From: Arthrobacter psychrolactophilus
GTDB lineage: Bacteria; Actinomycetota; Actinomycetes; Actinomycetales; Micrococcaceae
DNA length: 64,000 nucleotides
Reading direction: 5' to 3'
Assembly: GCF_003219795.1 (NCBI RefSeq)
Contig: NZ_QJVC01000007.1
Coordinates: 54,866-118,865 of the forward strand
Below the pieces are notes generated by a model. The model was not told the DNA's origin. It ran no database searches and saw only the letters and a program-made list of their open reading frames with translations. How positions within the stretch are numbered: position 1 is the first letter of the stretch; the number at the start of each line of letters is the position of its first letter. Below are positions 15,684-25,797 of this stretch, piece after piece. The position numbers and the translations under genes are program-made.

Positions 15684-16115
15684 GTGTTTCTTGGAACACA
15701 TTCACCGCGCCTTGATGACAAGGGTCGCATTATCCTTCCCGCAAAGTTCCGGGAGGAACTTTCCAGCGGATTGGTTCTGACAAAGGGCCAGGAAAACTGC
15801 ATTTACGTTTTCAGTGCAAGGGAATTTGAAAAAGTCTTAGCTCAAATGCAGGATGCTCCACTGTCCAACATGGCGGCACGAGACTACATTCGAATATTTC
15901 TTTCGGGAGCCTCTGACGAGGTTCCCGACAAGCAGGGAAGGGTGACCATTCCGGCCACCCTGCGATCCTATGCAGGCCTCGAGAAGGAACTGGTGGTTAT
16001 TGGCGCCGGTAGCCGGGCAGAGATCTGGGACGCCCAAGCTTGGCATGATTATCTAGCCGCCAAGGAGAGCGCTTTCGCAGCAACTGACGAACTCGCTATT
16101 CCAGGTATCAGCTAG
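15684..16115 (+). CDS. mraZ: Transcriptional regulator MraZ
   Basis: A 143-aa AbrB/SpoVT-like protein with two MraZ repeats. The first starts [23 protein letters not shown]; the second is near residue 78 ([17 protein letters not shown]) with the D-x-x-G-R signature in both. It forms a ring and represses the dcw operon that it heads. The GTG start has AAGGTGG six bases upstream. The repeats at 15598-15635 are its probable operator. A 265-bp gap separates it from rsmH; that gap holds an 8-bp hairpin (16197-16204 with 16215-16222) without a T-run, so readthrough is likely. Confidence 0.95.
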   Translation: MFLGTHSPRLDDKGRIILPAKFREELSSGLVLTKGQENCIYVFSAREFEKVLAQMQDAPLSNMAARDYIRIFLSGASDEVPDKQGRVTIPATLRSYAGLEKELVVIGAGSRAEIWDAQAWHDYLAAKESAFAATDELAIPGIS

Positions 16116-16380
16116 ATGATGTTTTCGCTGAGAGGCAGTAGTTTCGCCTTCAGCGATGGTCTTGCATGAGATCTCCAGCCGCCCAGCACAGCCCTTCCTG
16201 ACTCACCTTCCCCGGAGTCAGGCATGGCACAGCTTGGCGCGGAGGGGGATCTGGTTCAAGAGCAAGAGTTCCCCATGGGGATGAACCAAGGCACCACCGC
16301 AGTACACATTGTTAGTAAAGATTTGCCCCACGGGGATTGCATACCCTAGCCGGTTTTGACCGAAGAGAAACGGAGTCGTG

Positions 16381-17379
16381 ATGACGTCGGAGAACCCCAC
16401 GCCACCTACGTCCGAACGCCACACTCCTGTTCTAAAAGATCGTTGTATTAACCTCTTAGCCCCCGCCTTTGAGCTGGCCCGCGTGGCTGGCCGGACCCCC
16501 ATCGTGATCGATGCGACCCTGGGCATGGGCGGTCACAGCGAGGCCATGTTGCAGCGCTATCCCGATCTGCATCTTATCGGCATCGACCGTGACACAGAGG
16601 CGCTGGGCCTCGCCGGCGAGCGATTGGCCCCCTTCTCCGATCGCACCGATCTGGTCCATGCCGTATACGACGAGATCACCGACGTCCTGGCCGACCTGGG
16701 CGTGCCGGGTATCGACGGAATTTTGATGGACCTCGGCGTCTCCTCACTCCAGCTGGATGAGCGCGACCGCGGCTTCGCCTACTCCTTCGATGCGCCGCTG
16801 GATATGCGCATGGATACCAGCCGCGGACAGACGGCCGCAGACGTCATCAACAGCTACTCCGAAGAGGACCTCGTCCGTATCATCCGCAAGTGGGGCGAAG
16901 AAAAGTTCGCCGGGCGTATCGCCAACCACATTGTGGCTGCCCGCGACAAGGCCCCGCTGACCCGGACGGGCGAGCTCGTAGACATCATCCGCAATGTCGT
17001 TCCCTCGGGAGCCGCGAAAACGGGTGGACACCCCGCCAAGCGCACCTTTCAGGCGCTGCGCATCGAGGTCAACGAGGAATTGAGCGTGCTGGAAACCGCC
17101 ATTCCCGCCGCCGTCGATGCACTGGTCCTCCACGGTCGCGCCGTCGTTATGTCGTACCACTCGCTAGAAGACAAGATCGTCAAGTCTGTCTTCGCTGCAG
17201 GTGCCCAGTCCTCGGCTCCCGCGGGATTCCCCGTGGAGCTCGAAGAACACAAAGCAACGCTCAAACGCCTCACCAAGGGCACAGAGATACCCACCGAGGA
17301 AGAAATTGCCGAGAATCCGCGAGCCGCGTCAGCGCGTTTGCGGGCCGTGGAAAAGATTAGGATCAGGAGCGCAAAATGA
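16381..17379 (+). CDS. rsmH: 16S rRNA (cytosine1402-N4)-methyltransferase
   Basis: About 332 aa. It methylates N4 of C1402 in the ribosomal P site using S-adenosylmethionine. Seen: the start motif HTPVL..C..L, the SAM loop [17 protein letters not shown], and [10 protein letters not shown]-x-Q-L-D followed by G-F-A-Y..D-M-R-M, then S-Y-H-S-L-E-D. Complete. ATG 16381 follows GGAG at a 5-nt distance; the GTG directly before it is the other option. Its stop overlaps the next gene's ATG by 4 bp (ATGA), the first of many such couplings in this cluster. Confidence 0.95.
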   Translation: MTSENPTPPTSERHTPVLKDRCINLLAPAFELARVAGRTPIVIDATLGMGGHSEAMLQRYPDLHLIGIDRDTEALGLAGERLAPFSDRTDLVHAVYDEITDVLADLGVPGIDGILMDLGVSSLQLDERDRGFAYSFDAPLDMRMDTSRGQTAADVINSYSEEDLVRIIRKWGEEKFAGRIANHIVAARDKAPLTRTGELVDIIRNVVPSGAAKTGGHPAKRTFQALRIEVNEELSVLETAIPAAVDALVLHGRAVVMSYHSLEDKIVKSVFAAGAQSSAPAGFPVELEEHKATLKRLTKGTEIPTEEEIAENPRAASARLRAVEKIRIRSAK

Positions 17380-18044
17380 GCCAGCAAGCGGCACGCAATA
17401 TCCCGGTGATGTCGGGCAGTTCTGCCCCTGTGCTGCGTGCGCCCTTGCTTGACCCACTCATTGGCAGCCCCACCCAGGCTCCTGAGAAGGCGAAAAAGGT
17501 CCGCGCACCCCTTCGTTTGGTGGTTTCCCCGCCCAAGCGCAGCTCCCGCTCCCTCGTGGTGATTTTGTTCATGGTGATTGTCGCCGCGATGGCTGTGGTG
17601 CTCGTCATAAGCATCTCGGTATCCAAGGGCCAGTACGAATTAGTAGGACTGAAGAACCAGCAGCAAGATCTGTACAAGGTGAATCAATCACTGCGGCAGG
17701 ACATTGCAGCTAAGCAGGCTCCTCAGGAACTCGTTGCTCAGGCTTCTGCCCTCGGTATGGTTCCGGCCAGCACCACCGGGCAGATCGATGTGCGGACCAA
17801 ACAGGTCAGTGGTTCACCTCAGCCTGCCTCGGCAGATACTAAGGGCCTGGTCGTGCTTCCGCCAGCCCTCATAGACACGCCGACTGCTCCTGTCGTGGCC
17901 GAACCCGAGGCTCCGGCCGTCAAGGACGATGCGTCCAAGACACCCGCAGTCCCGGCAGAAAAGACCGCTCCGGCTCCTGCCGCTGTTCTCGCTCCAGAAC
18001 TCAACGGCGGTACCATCCCGGCACCGCTCGAGAAGGGCGACTAG
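17376..18044 (+). CDS. ftsL: Probable cell division protein FtsL
   Basis: A 222-aa single-pass membrane protein in the FtsL position between rsmH and ftsI. A ~60-residue basic and proline-rich cytoplasmic N terminus is followed by one membrane helix (about 62-85). A short periplasm-side coiled coil comes next ([16 protein letters not shown]) and then an unusual Ala/Pro-rich tail of ~80 residues. FtsL with FtsB and FtsQ activates the FtsW-FtsI synthase. Sequence similarity in this family is low; the call rests on topology, coiled coil and position. Starts with the 4-bp ATGA overlap with rsmH. Confidence 0.75.
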   Translation: MSQQAARNIPVMSGSSAPVLRAPLLDPLIGSPTQAPEKAKKVRAPLRLVVSPPKRSSRSLVVILFMVIVAAMAVVLVISISVSKGQYELVGLKNQQQDLYKVNQSLRQDIAAKQAPQELVAQASALGMVPASTTGQIDVRTKQVSGSPQPASADTKGLVVLPPALIDTPTAPVVAEPEAPAVKDDASKTPAVPAEKTAPAPAAVLAPELNGGTIPAPLEKGD

Positions 18045-18117
18045 AGTTAAACGAGAAGCCTCATCACCTCAGGTGGCATGATCGCCCCCAAAGCTAACAG
18101 CGCAAGGAACAGCAGCA

Positions 18118-19938
18118 GTGGCACAGAAACCGACCCAGTCAGCACACGGCGCAACTGCACAACAGCTCAATAAAGTCGGCCGAACGCGAATGCGTATCGG
18201 CTTTGTACTCATGATGATTGTGCTCTTGATCTTGGCGGGAAAGCTCATCCTGATCCAGGGCCTGGATGTTGGCAACATGGCACAGGCGGCCGAAGACCAG
18301 CGCACCGTGGTTCAAAAATTGCCGGCAGTCCGCGGCAAAATCGTAGATTCCAAGGGTCATGTACTGGCCGAAAGCATCATCCGTTACGACATCACCGTGG
18401 CACAAAACAATCTTGCCGAAGTCAAGGACTTCAGCCGGACCGAGGTAGACCCCAAAACAGGTGACAAGGTCAAGGCCACCTACACCGTCGATGAGGGTCT
18501 GGCCCAGCTGGCCAAGGTCTTGGATCTGAACTATGCCGACGTTAAGAAGAACGCCACGGGAACGGCGAACTTTAACTACATCGCCCGGGATGTCAGTCCC
18601 CTCGTGGAGAAGCAGGTAGCTGAGCTCGGCATTCCGGGTATTTACCCCCAAGCCATCACCAAGCGCGTCTACCCTATGGGAGCCGTTGGTGGCCCCCTCG
18701 TTGGCTTCCTTGACGCTGATGGAAATCCTTTGGCCGGTATCGAACAGACCATGAATAAACAGCTGACAGGTGTAGATGGCAAGCGCACCTTCCAGGCCGG
18801 AAAGAACGGCATCATCATTCCCACGGCTCCTGTCCGTACCGAACCAGCCGTCGATGGGCAGACCGTCACGCTCACCATCGATCAAGACCTGCAGTACTAC
18901 GCCCAGCAAGCAGCACAGCAGCAGAAGGAACAGTACAGCGCCGACTGGGCAAGCATCACCGTCATTGAGGCCAAGACCGGCAAGGTCGTAGCCCTGGCTG
19001 ACAGCGATTCCTACGATCCCAATAACGTGGGGGCCTCGGCCGTAGCCAATATTGGTTCACGCACCGTCAGCTCCGTCGTGGAGCCGGGCTCAACGAGCAA
19101 GATCATGACGGCCGCGGCCTTGGTCCAGGAAGGTCTCGCGACCCCCATGAGCCAGTACCTGGTCCCTCCCACGCTGAATATTGGCGGGCAGAACTTCTCC
19201 GACTCCTTCGTCCATGGCACGGAAAAGCGGACGCTGGCCGGCATCATCGCCGACTCCATGAATACCGGAACCGTCATGGCTGGCTCCAAGCTGTCGCTGG
19301 AGCAGTATTACAACTACATGCGCAAATTTGGCGTGGGCGAGAAAACCGGAATTCCTCTGCCCGGTGAGAGCCCCGGCATCTTGGCCAATTGGCAAAACTG
19401 GGACGGTCGTCAGCGCTACACCGTTCTGTTCGGCCAGGGTGTGGCCCAAACGCCGCTGCAGACCACCATGATCTTCCAGACCATCGCCAATAACGGCGTG
19501 CGCCTCAAGCCCGCCCTCATTGAGTCCTTCACGCATGCCGACGGCACCGTCGATCAGGTAGCCCAGGCACCCGGCGTCGAGGTTGTGAGCCCGGCAACCG
19601 CTCAGGCCGCCCGCGACATGCTTGAGGGCGTTGTGACCATGACCGACTACAAGGTCGTCAACGTCCCCGGCTACCGAACGGGCGGCAAGACGGGTACCTC
19701 TGAGGCTCCGGCGGATAATGGAGTGGGCTTTGACGGTTACACTTCTTCGTTCATCGGCATGGCTCCCATGGATGATCCGCGGTATGTGGTGGGTATTACT
19801 GTCCAACGCCCCAAGGGAAGCATCTACGGAGTCACACAGGGGTATACGTTTAATCAGGTGATGGGACAGGTCCTGCGCAGCAACGATGTGCCGCCCTCCA
19901 CCACACCTGCGGTCAAGCCAGCTAAGTTCTATGAATAG
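18118..19938 (+). CDS. ftsI: Penicillin-binding protein FtsI (septal transpeptidase)
   Basis: A 606-aa class B PBP that cross-links septal peptidoglycan. An N-terminal membrane anchor (about residues 30-52) is followed by the pedestal domain. The transpeptidase domain has S-T-S-K (active serine S325, K328), S-M-N (380-382) and K-T-G-T (524-527), all intact and well spaced. The GTG start has AAGGAA nine bases upstream. No PASTA domain is present at the C terminus, unlike some actinobacterial PBPs. It is the target of beta-lactams and the partner of FtsW at 25797. Confidence 0.95.
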   Translation: MAQKPTQSAHGATAQQLNKVGRTRMRIGFVLMMIVLLILAGKLILIQGLDVGNMAQAAEDQRTVVQKLPAVRGKIVDSKGHVLAESIIRYDITVAQNNLAEVKDFSRTEVDPKTGDKVKATYTVDEGLAQLAKVLDLNYADVKKNATGTANFNYIARDVSPLVEKQVAELGIPGIYPQAITKRVYPMGAVGGPLVGFLDADGNPLAGIEQTMNKQLTGVDGKRTFQAGKNGIIIPTAPVRTEPAVDGQTVTLTIDQDLQYYAQQAAQQQKEQYSADWASITVIEAKTGKVVALADSDSYDPNNVGASAVANIGSRTVSSVVEPGSTSKIMTAAALVQEGLATPMSQYLVPPTLNIGGQNFSDSFVHGTEKRTLAGIIADSMNTGTVMAGSKLSLEQYYNYMRKFGVGEKTGIPLPGESPGILANWQNWDGRQRYTVLFGQGVAQTPLQTTMIFQTIANNGVRLKPALIESFTHADGTVDQVAQAPGVEVVSPATAQAARDMLEGVVTMTDYKVVNVPGYRTGGKTGTSEAPADNGVGFDGYTSSFIGMAPMDDPRYVVGITVQRPKGSIYGVTQGYTFNQVMGQVLRSNDVPPSTTPAVKPAKFYE

Positions 19939-21655
19939 CCGCCAAGACCCGAGCCGAGTAAAAGTGACAGAAAAGGATTTTGAGCACGTGCCTGTGAATA
20001 CTTCAGCCGCCCCGCTCCGTCCGCAGCACCATCGTGGTGCGGATCTTGCGGGGCTGGCTGCCCTGGTGGGGGCCGCCCAGAGCGCCCCTGCGAGCATGGA
20101 TGCTCCCGTGCGTATTAGCGGTGTCAGCCTTGACTCTCGCGCCATTTGCCCCGGGGATTTGTACGTGGCGCTTCCTGGCGCCCGCGTCCACGGCGCCAAG
20201 TTTGCGGCACAAGCCATCGCGGCAGGTGCCGTGGCGATTTTGACGGACGACGCCGGAACGCGGCTTCTCGGAGAAGCGCCGGTTCTCCCGGTCCTCACGG
20301 TGGCAGACGCCCGCGCGGTCACAGGAACGGCGGCGGCACGTGTGTATGGCAGCGGCGAATCGCCCCTCGAACTCTTTGCTGTCACGGGAACTAACGGCAA
20401 GACCACCACAACGTACTTCCTGAACTCCCTGCTCCGGGCGCTGGGAAACACCACCGGGCTGATCGGCACCATCGAGATCTTGGCCGGTGAAGAAGCCATT
20501 CCCAGCAAATTGACCACGCCCGAGTCAACAGACGTACATGCCTTACTCGCCGTCATGGCGGAAAAAGGGCTCAGCGCAGCCTCCATGGAGGTCTCCTCAC
20601 ACGCCCTGGCCTTTGGGCGCGTGGATGCCGTGAACTTCCAGGTAGCCGGATTTACCAACCTCACCCAGGATCACCTGGACCTGCACGGCGGCATGGAAGG
20701 CTACTTCGAGACGAAGGCGGCCTTGTTCACACCCGAGCACGCCCGCGCTGCCGTGATTACGGTAGATGATTCCTGGGGTCGCCGTATGGCCGCGGCCGCC
20801 ACGGTTCCCGTTGTCACGCTCTCCACGAGGCCACAGGAGAGCACAGACGCTCCCGCCATGTGGCAGGTTCGCACGATTCGCCGCGAGGGCGTTGGCTCGC
20901 GCTTTAGCCTGTCAGGCCCCAACGGCGTTGTGCTCGAGGCCCACACCGGCTTGCCCGGGGACTTCAACGTGGCCAACGCGGCCCTGGCGTTGCTCATGGT
21001 GACCACCCGCCTGCTCGCGATCGCCGAGGACGCGGGATCCGGCGTCGAACTTTCCGTCAACAATGTGCTCCAGCGGGTCCAGGGTGCACTCGACCGCCAC
21101 GACCCGTTCACGGTGGAGGTGCCCGGGCGCATGCAGCTCGTCGGGACCGCTCCTGTCGCCGTGGTGGATTTTGCCCATAATCCCGACGCCCTCGAACGTG
21201 CCCTCGACGCTGTCCGTCCCACAACCCCTGGTGCGCGCGTCATTGCCGTCTTTGGCGCCACGGGGGAGCGGGATGCCACGAAGCGTCCCATCATGGGTGC
21301 CGTTGTGGCGCGCGGAGCTGATGTTGTCATCATCACCGACGACGATCCGCACAACGAGGACCCCGCCGTCATTCGCGCCGCGGTGCTGGCAGGGGCACGC
21401 GACGCCAACACGCACGAGGGCCTGGGCCGGGTCGTTGAGGAATTTGATCAGCGTGCCGCAGCCATCGCCCGAGCCGTGGACTTAGCCACACCCCATGACG
21501 TGATTTTGGTTGCGGGGCGCGGCCATGAAGTTTTCCAAGAGGTCAAGGGTGTCAATATTTCCCTCGACGACAGGGTGGAACTACGGGCGGCACTGCTGGC
21601 CCACGGATTCCCCCTGACAGATGCAAGCAAGATAGAGTCCACAACTAATGATTGA
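19931..21655 (+). CDS. murE: UDP-N-acetylmuramoyl-dipeptide ligase MurE, probably L-lysine-adding
   Basis: About 574 aa. It adds the third amino acid of the stem peptide with ATP. Motifs: the ATP loop [16 protein letters not shown], and S-S-H-A-L-A-F-G-R. Where meso-diaminopimelate enzymes have D-N-P-R, this one has D-D-P-H (471-474 from this start) followed by N-E-D-P. The missing Arg argues for L-lysine (EC 6.3.2.7), in line with Arthrobacter walls. The start is uncertain: ATG 19931 overlaps the ftsI stop by 8 bp; GTG 19964 is also plausible. The next gene, murF, overlaps its end by 8 bp. Confidence 0.92.
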   Translation: MNSRQDPSRVKVTEKDFEHVPVNTSAAPLRPQHHRGADLAGLAALVGAAQSAPASMDAPVRISGVSLDSRAICPGDLYVALPGARVHGAKFAAQAIAAGAVAILTDDAGTRLLGEAPVLPVLTVADARAVTGTAAARVYGSGESPLELFAVTGTNGKTTTTYFLNSLLRALGNTTGLIGTIEILAGEEAIPSKLTTPESTDVHALLAVMAEKGLSAASMEVSSHALAFGRVDAVNFQVAGFTNLTQDHLDLHGGMEGYFETKAALFTPEHARAAVITVDDSWGRRMAAAATVPVVTLSTRPQESTDAPAMWQVRTIRREGVGSRFSLSGPNGVVLEAHTGLPGDFNVANAALALLMVTTRLLAIAEDAGSGVELSVNNVLQRVQGALDRHDPFTVEVPGRMQLVGTAPVAVVDFAHNPDALERALDAVRPTTPGARVIAVFGATGERDATKRPIMGAVVARGADVVIITDDDPHNEDPAVIRAAVLAGARDANTHEGLGRVVEEFDQRAAAIARAVDLATPHDVILVAGRGHEVFQEVKGVNISLDDRVELRAALLAHGFPLTDASKIESTTND

Positions 21656-23153
21656 ATTTTCTGCGGCCCAGATTGCCGAACTGACCGGCGGCACCTTGAC
21701 CGCTGGCACTGACCCGGCTACCTCCATCGAGGTGGCTAGCATCGCCACGGATTCACGCGAGGTGATCCCCGGGGGACTCTACGTCGCGAAAGCCGGCGAG
21801 AACGCTGACGGCCACGATTTCATGGCCCCCGCCTTTGCTGCCGGTGCCGTGCTGGCCCTGGCCGAGCGTGAGGTCTTAGCGGACGACGCCGGAACTCCCT
21901 TCCCCGCTGTCATCGTCGCCGACGCTGTCCTTGCGATGGGGACGTTGGCGGCCGAGGTGGTGCGCCAGATTCGCGCCCATTCACCGCTCACCGTTATCGG
22001 TATCACGGGCTCCGCCGGTAAGACCACGACGAAGGATCTGCTCGAGGGTATTCTCTCCGCAGCGGGCGCCACCGTGGCACCGATTGGTTCCTACAACGGT
22101 GAGGTTGGTGTGCCTTTGACGGTCTTCCGCGCCGTCGAAGACACGCGCTACCTCATCATCGAAATGGGCGCCACCAAGATTGGCCACATCGCTTATCTCA
22201 GCGGCATGGTCCACCCCGATCTGGGTGTCGTCCTGGGCGTCGGCAGCGCGCATGCGGGCGAATTTGGCTCCATCGACAACATCGCCACAGCCAAGGGCGA
22301 ACTGGTTGAGGCGCTCACACCCGCCGGCCGGGCCATCTTGAATTTCGACGACGGCCGAGTGCGGGCCATGGCGCAGCGCTCCGGCGCACCCGTGACCTTC
22401 TTCAGCAGCGCCGACGCTGCCCCGGACGAGACGGCTCAGAGCACCGTGCAGGCTCGCAACGTTCGCACTAACGCCGAGGGGGAGCCGGAATTTGATCTGC
22501 TCTTCCCCGGAGAGGACAGCGAATACCAGGTCCACAGCAAGCTCCTTGGCCTGCACCACGTCACGAACCTGCTCGCCGCGGCCTCCGCCGCGCACGTGCT
22601 CGGTATTTCTGCCGAAAACATCGTGGACTCGCTCAACGAACAACGGGCGGCGAGCCGCTACCGCATGGAGCGTACGGATCGCAGCGATGGCGTGAGCGTC
22701 ATCAACGACGCGTACAACGCCAACCCCGAGTCGATGCGTGCCGCACTGCGCACCTTGGCGGAATTGGGTGGCAGCGGGACACGCCGCACCTGGGCCGTGT
22801 TGGGTGAAATGCTCGAACTCGGCGAGGACTCGGTGCTCGAACACGACGCCGTTGGCCGTGTCGCCGTACGCCTGAATATTTCCCGCCTGATCGTGGTTGG
22901 CGCCGGTGCCAGGGCCATGCATGTGGGTGCCGTGATGGAGGGATCTTGGGGGGACGAATCAATGTTCCTGCCAGATGCCGAGGCGGCCTATGAACTTTTG
23001 AGCGCCGAATTGGCGCCCGGAGATGTCGTGTTGTTCAAATCATCCAATGGCGCTGGACTGCGCTTCTTGGGTGATCGGATAGCATTACCCACGGGGAATA
23101 TCCCCACCAAGACAAGTGAACCCACTCCAGGTGAAAGGACTGTCCAGCCGTGA
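21648..23153 (+). CDS. murF: UDP-N-acetylmuramoyl-tripeptide--D-alanyl-D-alanine ligase
   Basis: A 501-aa Mur ligase that adds the D-Ala-D-Ala dipeptide, completing the cytoplasmic pentapeptide precursor. ATP loop [12 protein letters not shown] near residue 120; then E-M-G-A, the N-D-A-Y-N-A-N-P-x-S-M motif near 350 that is diagnostic of MurF, and G-E-M-L-E-L. The ATG lies within the end of murE (8-bp overlap), and its stop overlaps mraY by 4 bp, so expression is coupled. Confidence 0.95.
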   Translation: MIEFSAAQIAELTGGTLTAGTDPATSIEVASIATDSREVIPGGLYVAKAGENADGHDFMAPAFAAGAVLALAEREVLADDAGTPFPAVIVADAVLAMGTLAAEVVRQIRAHSPLTVIGITGSAGKTTTKDLLEGILSAAGATVAPIGSYNGEVGVPLTVFRAVEDTRYLIIEMGATKIGHIAYLSGMVHPDLGVVLGVGSAHAGEFGSIDNIATAKGELVEALTPAGRAILNFDDGRVRAMAQRSGAPVTFFSSADAAPDETAQSTVQARNVRTNAEGEPEFDLLFPGEDSEYQVHSKLLGLHHVTNLLAAASAAHVLGISAENIVDSLNEQRAASRYRMERTDRSDGVSVINDAYNANPESMRAALRTLAELGGSGTRRTWAVLGEMLELGEDSVLEHDAVGRVAVRLNISRLIVVGAGARAMHVGAVMEGSWGDESMFLPDAEAAYELLSAELAPGDVVLFKSSNGAGLRFLGDRIALPTGNIPTKTSEPTPGERTVQP

Positions 23154-24262
23154 TCGCATTGCTCATTGGTGCAGGTTTGGCCTTGGCCTTTGCCCTGGCA
23201 GGCACCCCGTTTTTCATTCGATTCCTCGTCAAGCAGGGATACGGACAGATCATCCGTGAGGATGGTCCCACCTCGCACCAGATCAAGCGCGGTACACCCA
23301 CCATGGGCGGCACCGTCTTTGTTGGCGCTGTCGTGGCTGCCTACTTCCTGACGCACTTGATCGTGTGGTTGCTGAATCCGGAATGGACAGGCCCCACGGC
23401 CTCGGGCCTGCTCATGATCTACCTCATGGTGGGTATGGGCTTGGTTGGTTTCCTTGATGACTTCCTGAAGATCTCCAAGCAGCACAACACGGGCTTGAAC
23501 CCTAAGGGCAAGCTCATTGGGCAGGCTGTCGTGGGTATTTCCTTCGCCGTCATGGCCCTGGGTTTCCCGGATGATGCGGGGCGTACGCCCGCCAGTACCT
23601 TCATCTCCTTCGCCCGCGATATTCCGGCCCTGAACCTGGCCTTTGCTGGCGCGGGTCTGGGCGTGGTGCTGTTTGTGATCTGGTCGAACCTGATCATCAC
23701 GGCCGCCACCAACGGTGTGAACCTCACCGATGGTCTCGACGGTCTGGCCACAGGTGCCTCGATTCTCGTCTTCGCTGCTTACACGCTGATCGGTATTTGG
23801 CAGAGCAGCCAGGCCTGTGGATCTCACAAGCTGCCGAGCCAGACCGTGTGCTACGAGGTTCGTGACCCCCGAGATCTCGCCCTGGTGGCCTGCATCATGT
23901 TTGCGGCCCTCATCGGCTTCCTGTGGTGGAACACCTCCCCGGCCAAGATCTTCATGGGCGACACCGGCTCCCTCGCGATCGGTGGTGCCATGGCTGGTTT
24001 CGCCATCCTCTCCCGCACCGAAATCTTGCTCGCCATCATCGGCGGCCTGTTCGTTGTTATTTCCCTCTCGGTCATCATTCAGGTGGGCTTCTTCAAGCTC
24101 TCAAAGGGCAAGCGCGTGTTCCTCATGGCGCCGTTGCAGCACCACTTTGAGCTGAAGGGCTGGCGTGAGGTGACGGTTGTTGTCCGCTTCTGGATCCTGG
24201 CTGGCCTGATGGTCGCCGTCGGGCTTGGAGCTTTTTATGCTGAATGGATTGTTCGCCTGTGA
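23150..24262 (+). CDS. mraY: Phospho-N-acetylmuramoyl-pentapeptide transferase
   Basis: A 370-aa polytopic membrane enzyme with about ten helices. It transfers phospho-MurNAc-pentapeptide to undecaprenyl phosphate to give lipid I. Family motifs: T-P-T-M-G-G near residue 46, G-F-L-D-D-F-L-K near 100, N-L-T-D-G-L-D-G-L near 192, and F-M-G-D-T-G-S followed by the HHFELKGW loop. All Mg and substrate aspartates are present. A GTG start overlaps the murF stop (GTGA). Confidence 0.96.
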   Translation: MIALLIGAGLALAFALAGTPFFIRFLVKQGYGQIIREDGPTSHQIKRGTPTMGGTVFVGAVVAAYFLTHLIVWLLNPEWTGPTASGLLMIYLMVGMGLVGFLDDFLKISKQHNTGLNPKGKLIGQAVVGISFAVMALGFPDDAGRTPASTFISFARDIPALNLAFAGAGLGVVLFVIWSNLIITAATNGVNLTDGLDGLATGASILVFAAYTLIGIWQSSQACGSHKLPSQTVCYEVRDPRDLALVACIMFAALIGFLWWNTSPAKIFMGDTGSLAIGGAMAGFAILSRTEILLAIIGGLFVVISLSVIIQVGFFKLSKGKRVFLMAPLQHHFELKGWREVTVVVRFWILAGLMVAVGLGAFYAEWIVRL

Positions 24263-25797
24263 GTGTTGAAGAAAACCGGCTTGAGTCGCTGACAAGTTGG
24301 GACGCCGATTGGTCTAAGTTGCGAGTTGTCGTCACCGGCATCAGCAAGACGGGCTTCTCTGTGGCCGACACCTTGGCCGAGTTGGGTGCCCACGTGGTGG
24401 TTGTTGCCGCGTCGGACGACGACGAGGCCCGGGCCAACGCCGATACCCTCAAGATCGTGGGGGTCCAGGAGGTCATCCTGGGCCAGGACACCTCCTGGGT
24501 CCTCCCACTCGTCGATGGGCTGCCCGCCGAACTCGTCGTGACGAGCCCCGGATTCAAGCCCAGCCACCCCTTGCTGGCCGCAGCCGCCGAGGCCGGCATT
24601 CCTATCTGGGGAGATGTCGAACTGGCCTGGCGCGTGCGCACCAAGGCTGGCCGAAAGACGGCCGAGTGGATCACTATCACCGGCACGAACGGTAAGACCA
24701 CCACCACCACCATGGTGGAGTCCATGCTGCAGGCCGCAGGATTACGCGCCATCGCCGCCGGCAACATTGGTACGCCCATTCTTGACGCGGTGCGCGACCC
24801 CGAAGGCTATGATGCGCTGGCCGTGGAGCTCTCCACCTTCCAGCTGCACTGGAGTGAATCCTTGGCGCCGGTCTCGAGCGTGTGCCTGAACCTGGCCGAG
24901 GACCATGTTGATTGGCACGGCAGCTTTGAGGCCTATGCCGCTGACAAAGCCAAGATCTACGAAAATACGAAGATCGCCTGTGTCTTCAACGCCGAGCAAA
25001 TCGAAACCGAACGCATGGTGGAAAACGCCGACGTTCAAGAAGGCTGCCGCGCGGTGGGCTTCACGACCGGTGTGCCATCGGTGAGCATGGTCGGCGTTGT
25101 TGAGGGCTTGCTCGTTGACCGTGCCTTCATTGCAGAGCGCAAAGATTCAGCCGCAGAGCTGGCCACCATGAGCGACATCGGTGACCTCGTGCCGCGCCAT
25201 CTGGTCGCCAATGCTGCGGCCGCCGCGGCGCTCGTGCTCGCCTACGGTGTGACGCCGGCGGATGTGCGCCTGGGCCTGCAGAACTACCATACGGGCGATC
25301 ACCGCATCCAGCCCGTGGCCAGTTCCGGTGGTGTCCTGTGGGTCAACGATTCCAAGGCCACCAACCCCCACGCCGCCTCGGCCTCCCTGGCCTCCTTTAA
25401 GCCCGTCATCTGGATCGCCGGCGGCTTGCCCAAGGGCGTGAACTTTGATGCGCTCGTGCAAGAACACGCGAAGCGACTCAAGGCCGTGGTGCTGATCGGG
25501 GCGGATAGCTCCGCTCTCGCGAGTTCCTTAGAACGCCATGCCCCCGAGGTTCAAGTCATCGTGACTCGGGCAGAGGGCGGACGGCATGCCGATGCCGACA
25601 CGCTCCGCGGGGACGCCGTCATGGCCGAGGCCGTCGGGATCGCCGCGTCGCTGGCAGCCGACGGAGACACCGTGCTGATGGCACCGGCGTCGGCCTCCAT
25701 GGATCAGTTCTCTTCCTACGCCCACCGAGGCCAAGCGTTTATCAACGCGGTTCGTGAGCTGTTGGAATCACAGGCAAGCGCCGATAAGGAGTCATAG
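24259..25797 (+). CDS. murD: UDP-N-acetylmuramoylalanine--D-glutamate ligase
   Basis: About 512 aa. It adds D-glutamate to UDP-MurNAc-L-Ala. ATP loop [10 protein letters not shown] near residue 140, then [17 protein letters not shown] and N-D-S-K-A-T-N. I place the start at GTG 24259 because it overlaps the mraY stop as GTGA, the same arrangement as mraY-murF; the ATG at 24244 lies inside mraY and has no ribosome site. The stop overlaps the ftsW GTG by one base. Confidence 0.94.
   Translation: MSVEENRLESLTSWDADWSKLRVVVTGISKTGFSVADTLAELGAHVVVVAASDDDEARANADTLKIVGVQEVILGQDTSWVLPLVDGLPAELVVTSPGFKPSHPLLAAAAEAGIPIWGDVELAWRVRTKAGRKTAEWITITGTNGKTTTTTMVESMLQAAGLRAIAAGNIGTPILDAVRDPEGYDALAVELSTFQLHWSESLAPVSSVCLNLAEDHVDWHGSFEAYAADKAKIYENTKIACVFNAEQIETERMVENADVQEGCRAVGFTTGVPSVSMVGVVEGLLVDRAFIAERKDSAAELATMSDIGDLVPRHLVANAAAAAALVLAYGVTPADVRLGLQNYHTGDHRIQPVASSGGVLWVNDSKATNPHAASASLASFKPVIWIAGGLPKGVNFDALVQEHAKRLKAVVLIGADSSALASSLERHAPEVQVIVTRAEGGRHADADTLRGDAVMAEAVGIAASLAADGDTVLMAPASASMDQFSSYAHRGQAFINAVRELLESQASADKES

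Noticed and set aside
16197-16222. Hairpin between mraZ and rsmH as a terminator
   Set aside because: Only 8 bp with a 10-nt loop and no T-run; the operon is expected to read through.
19090-20664. 524-aa minus-strand open frame across ftsI and murE
   Set aside because: Runs antisense over two well-supported genes; Arg/Ser-rich composition typical of reverse-frame shadows.
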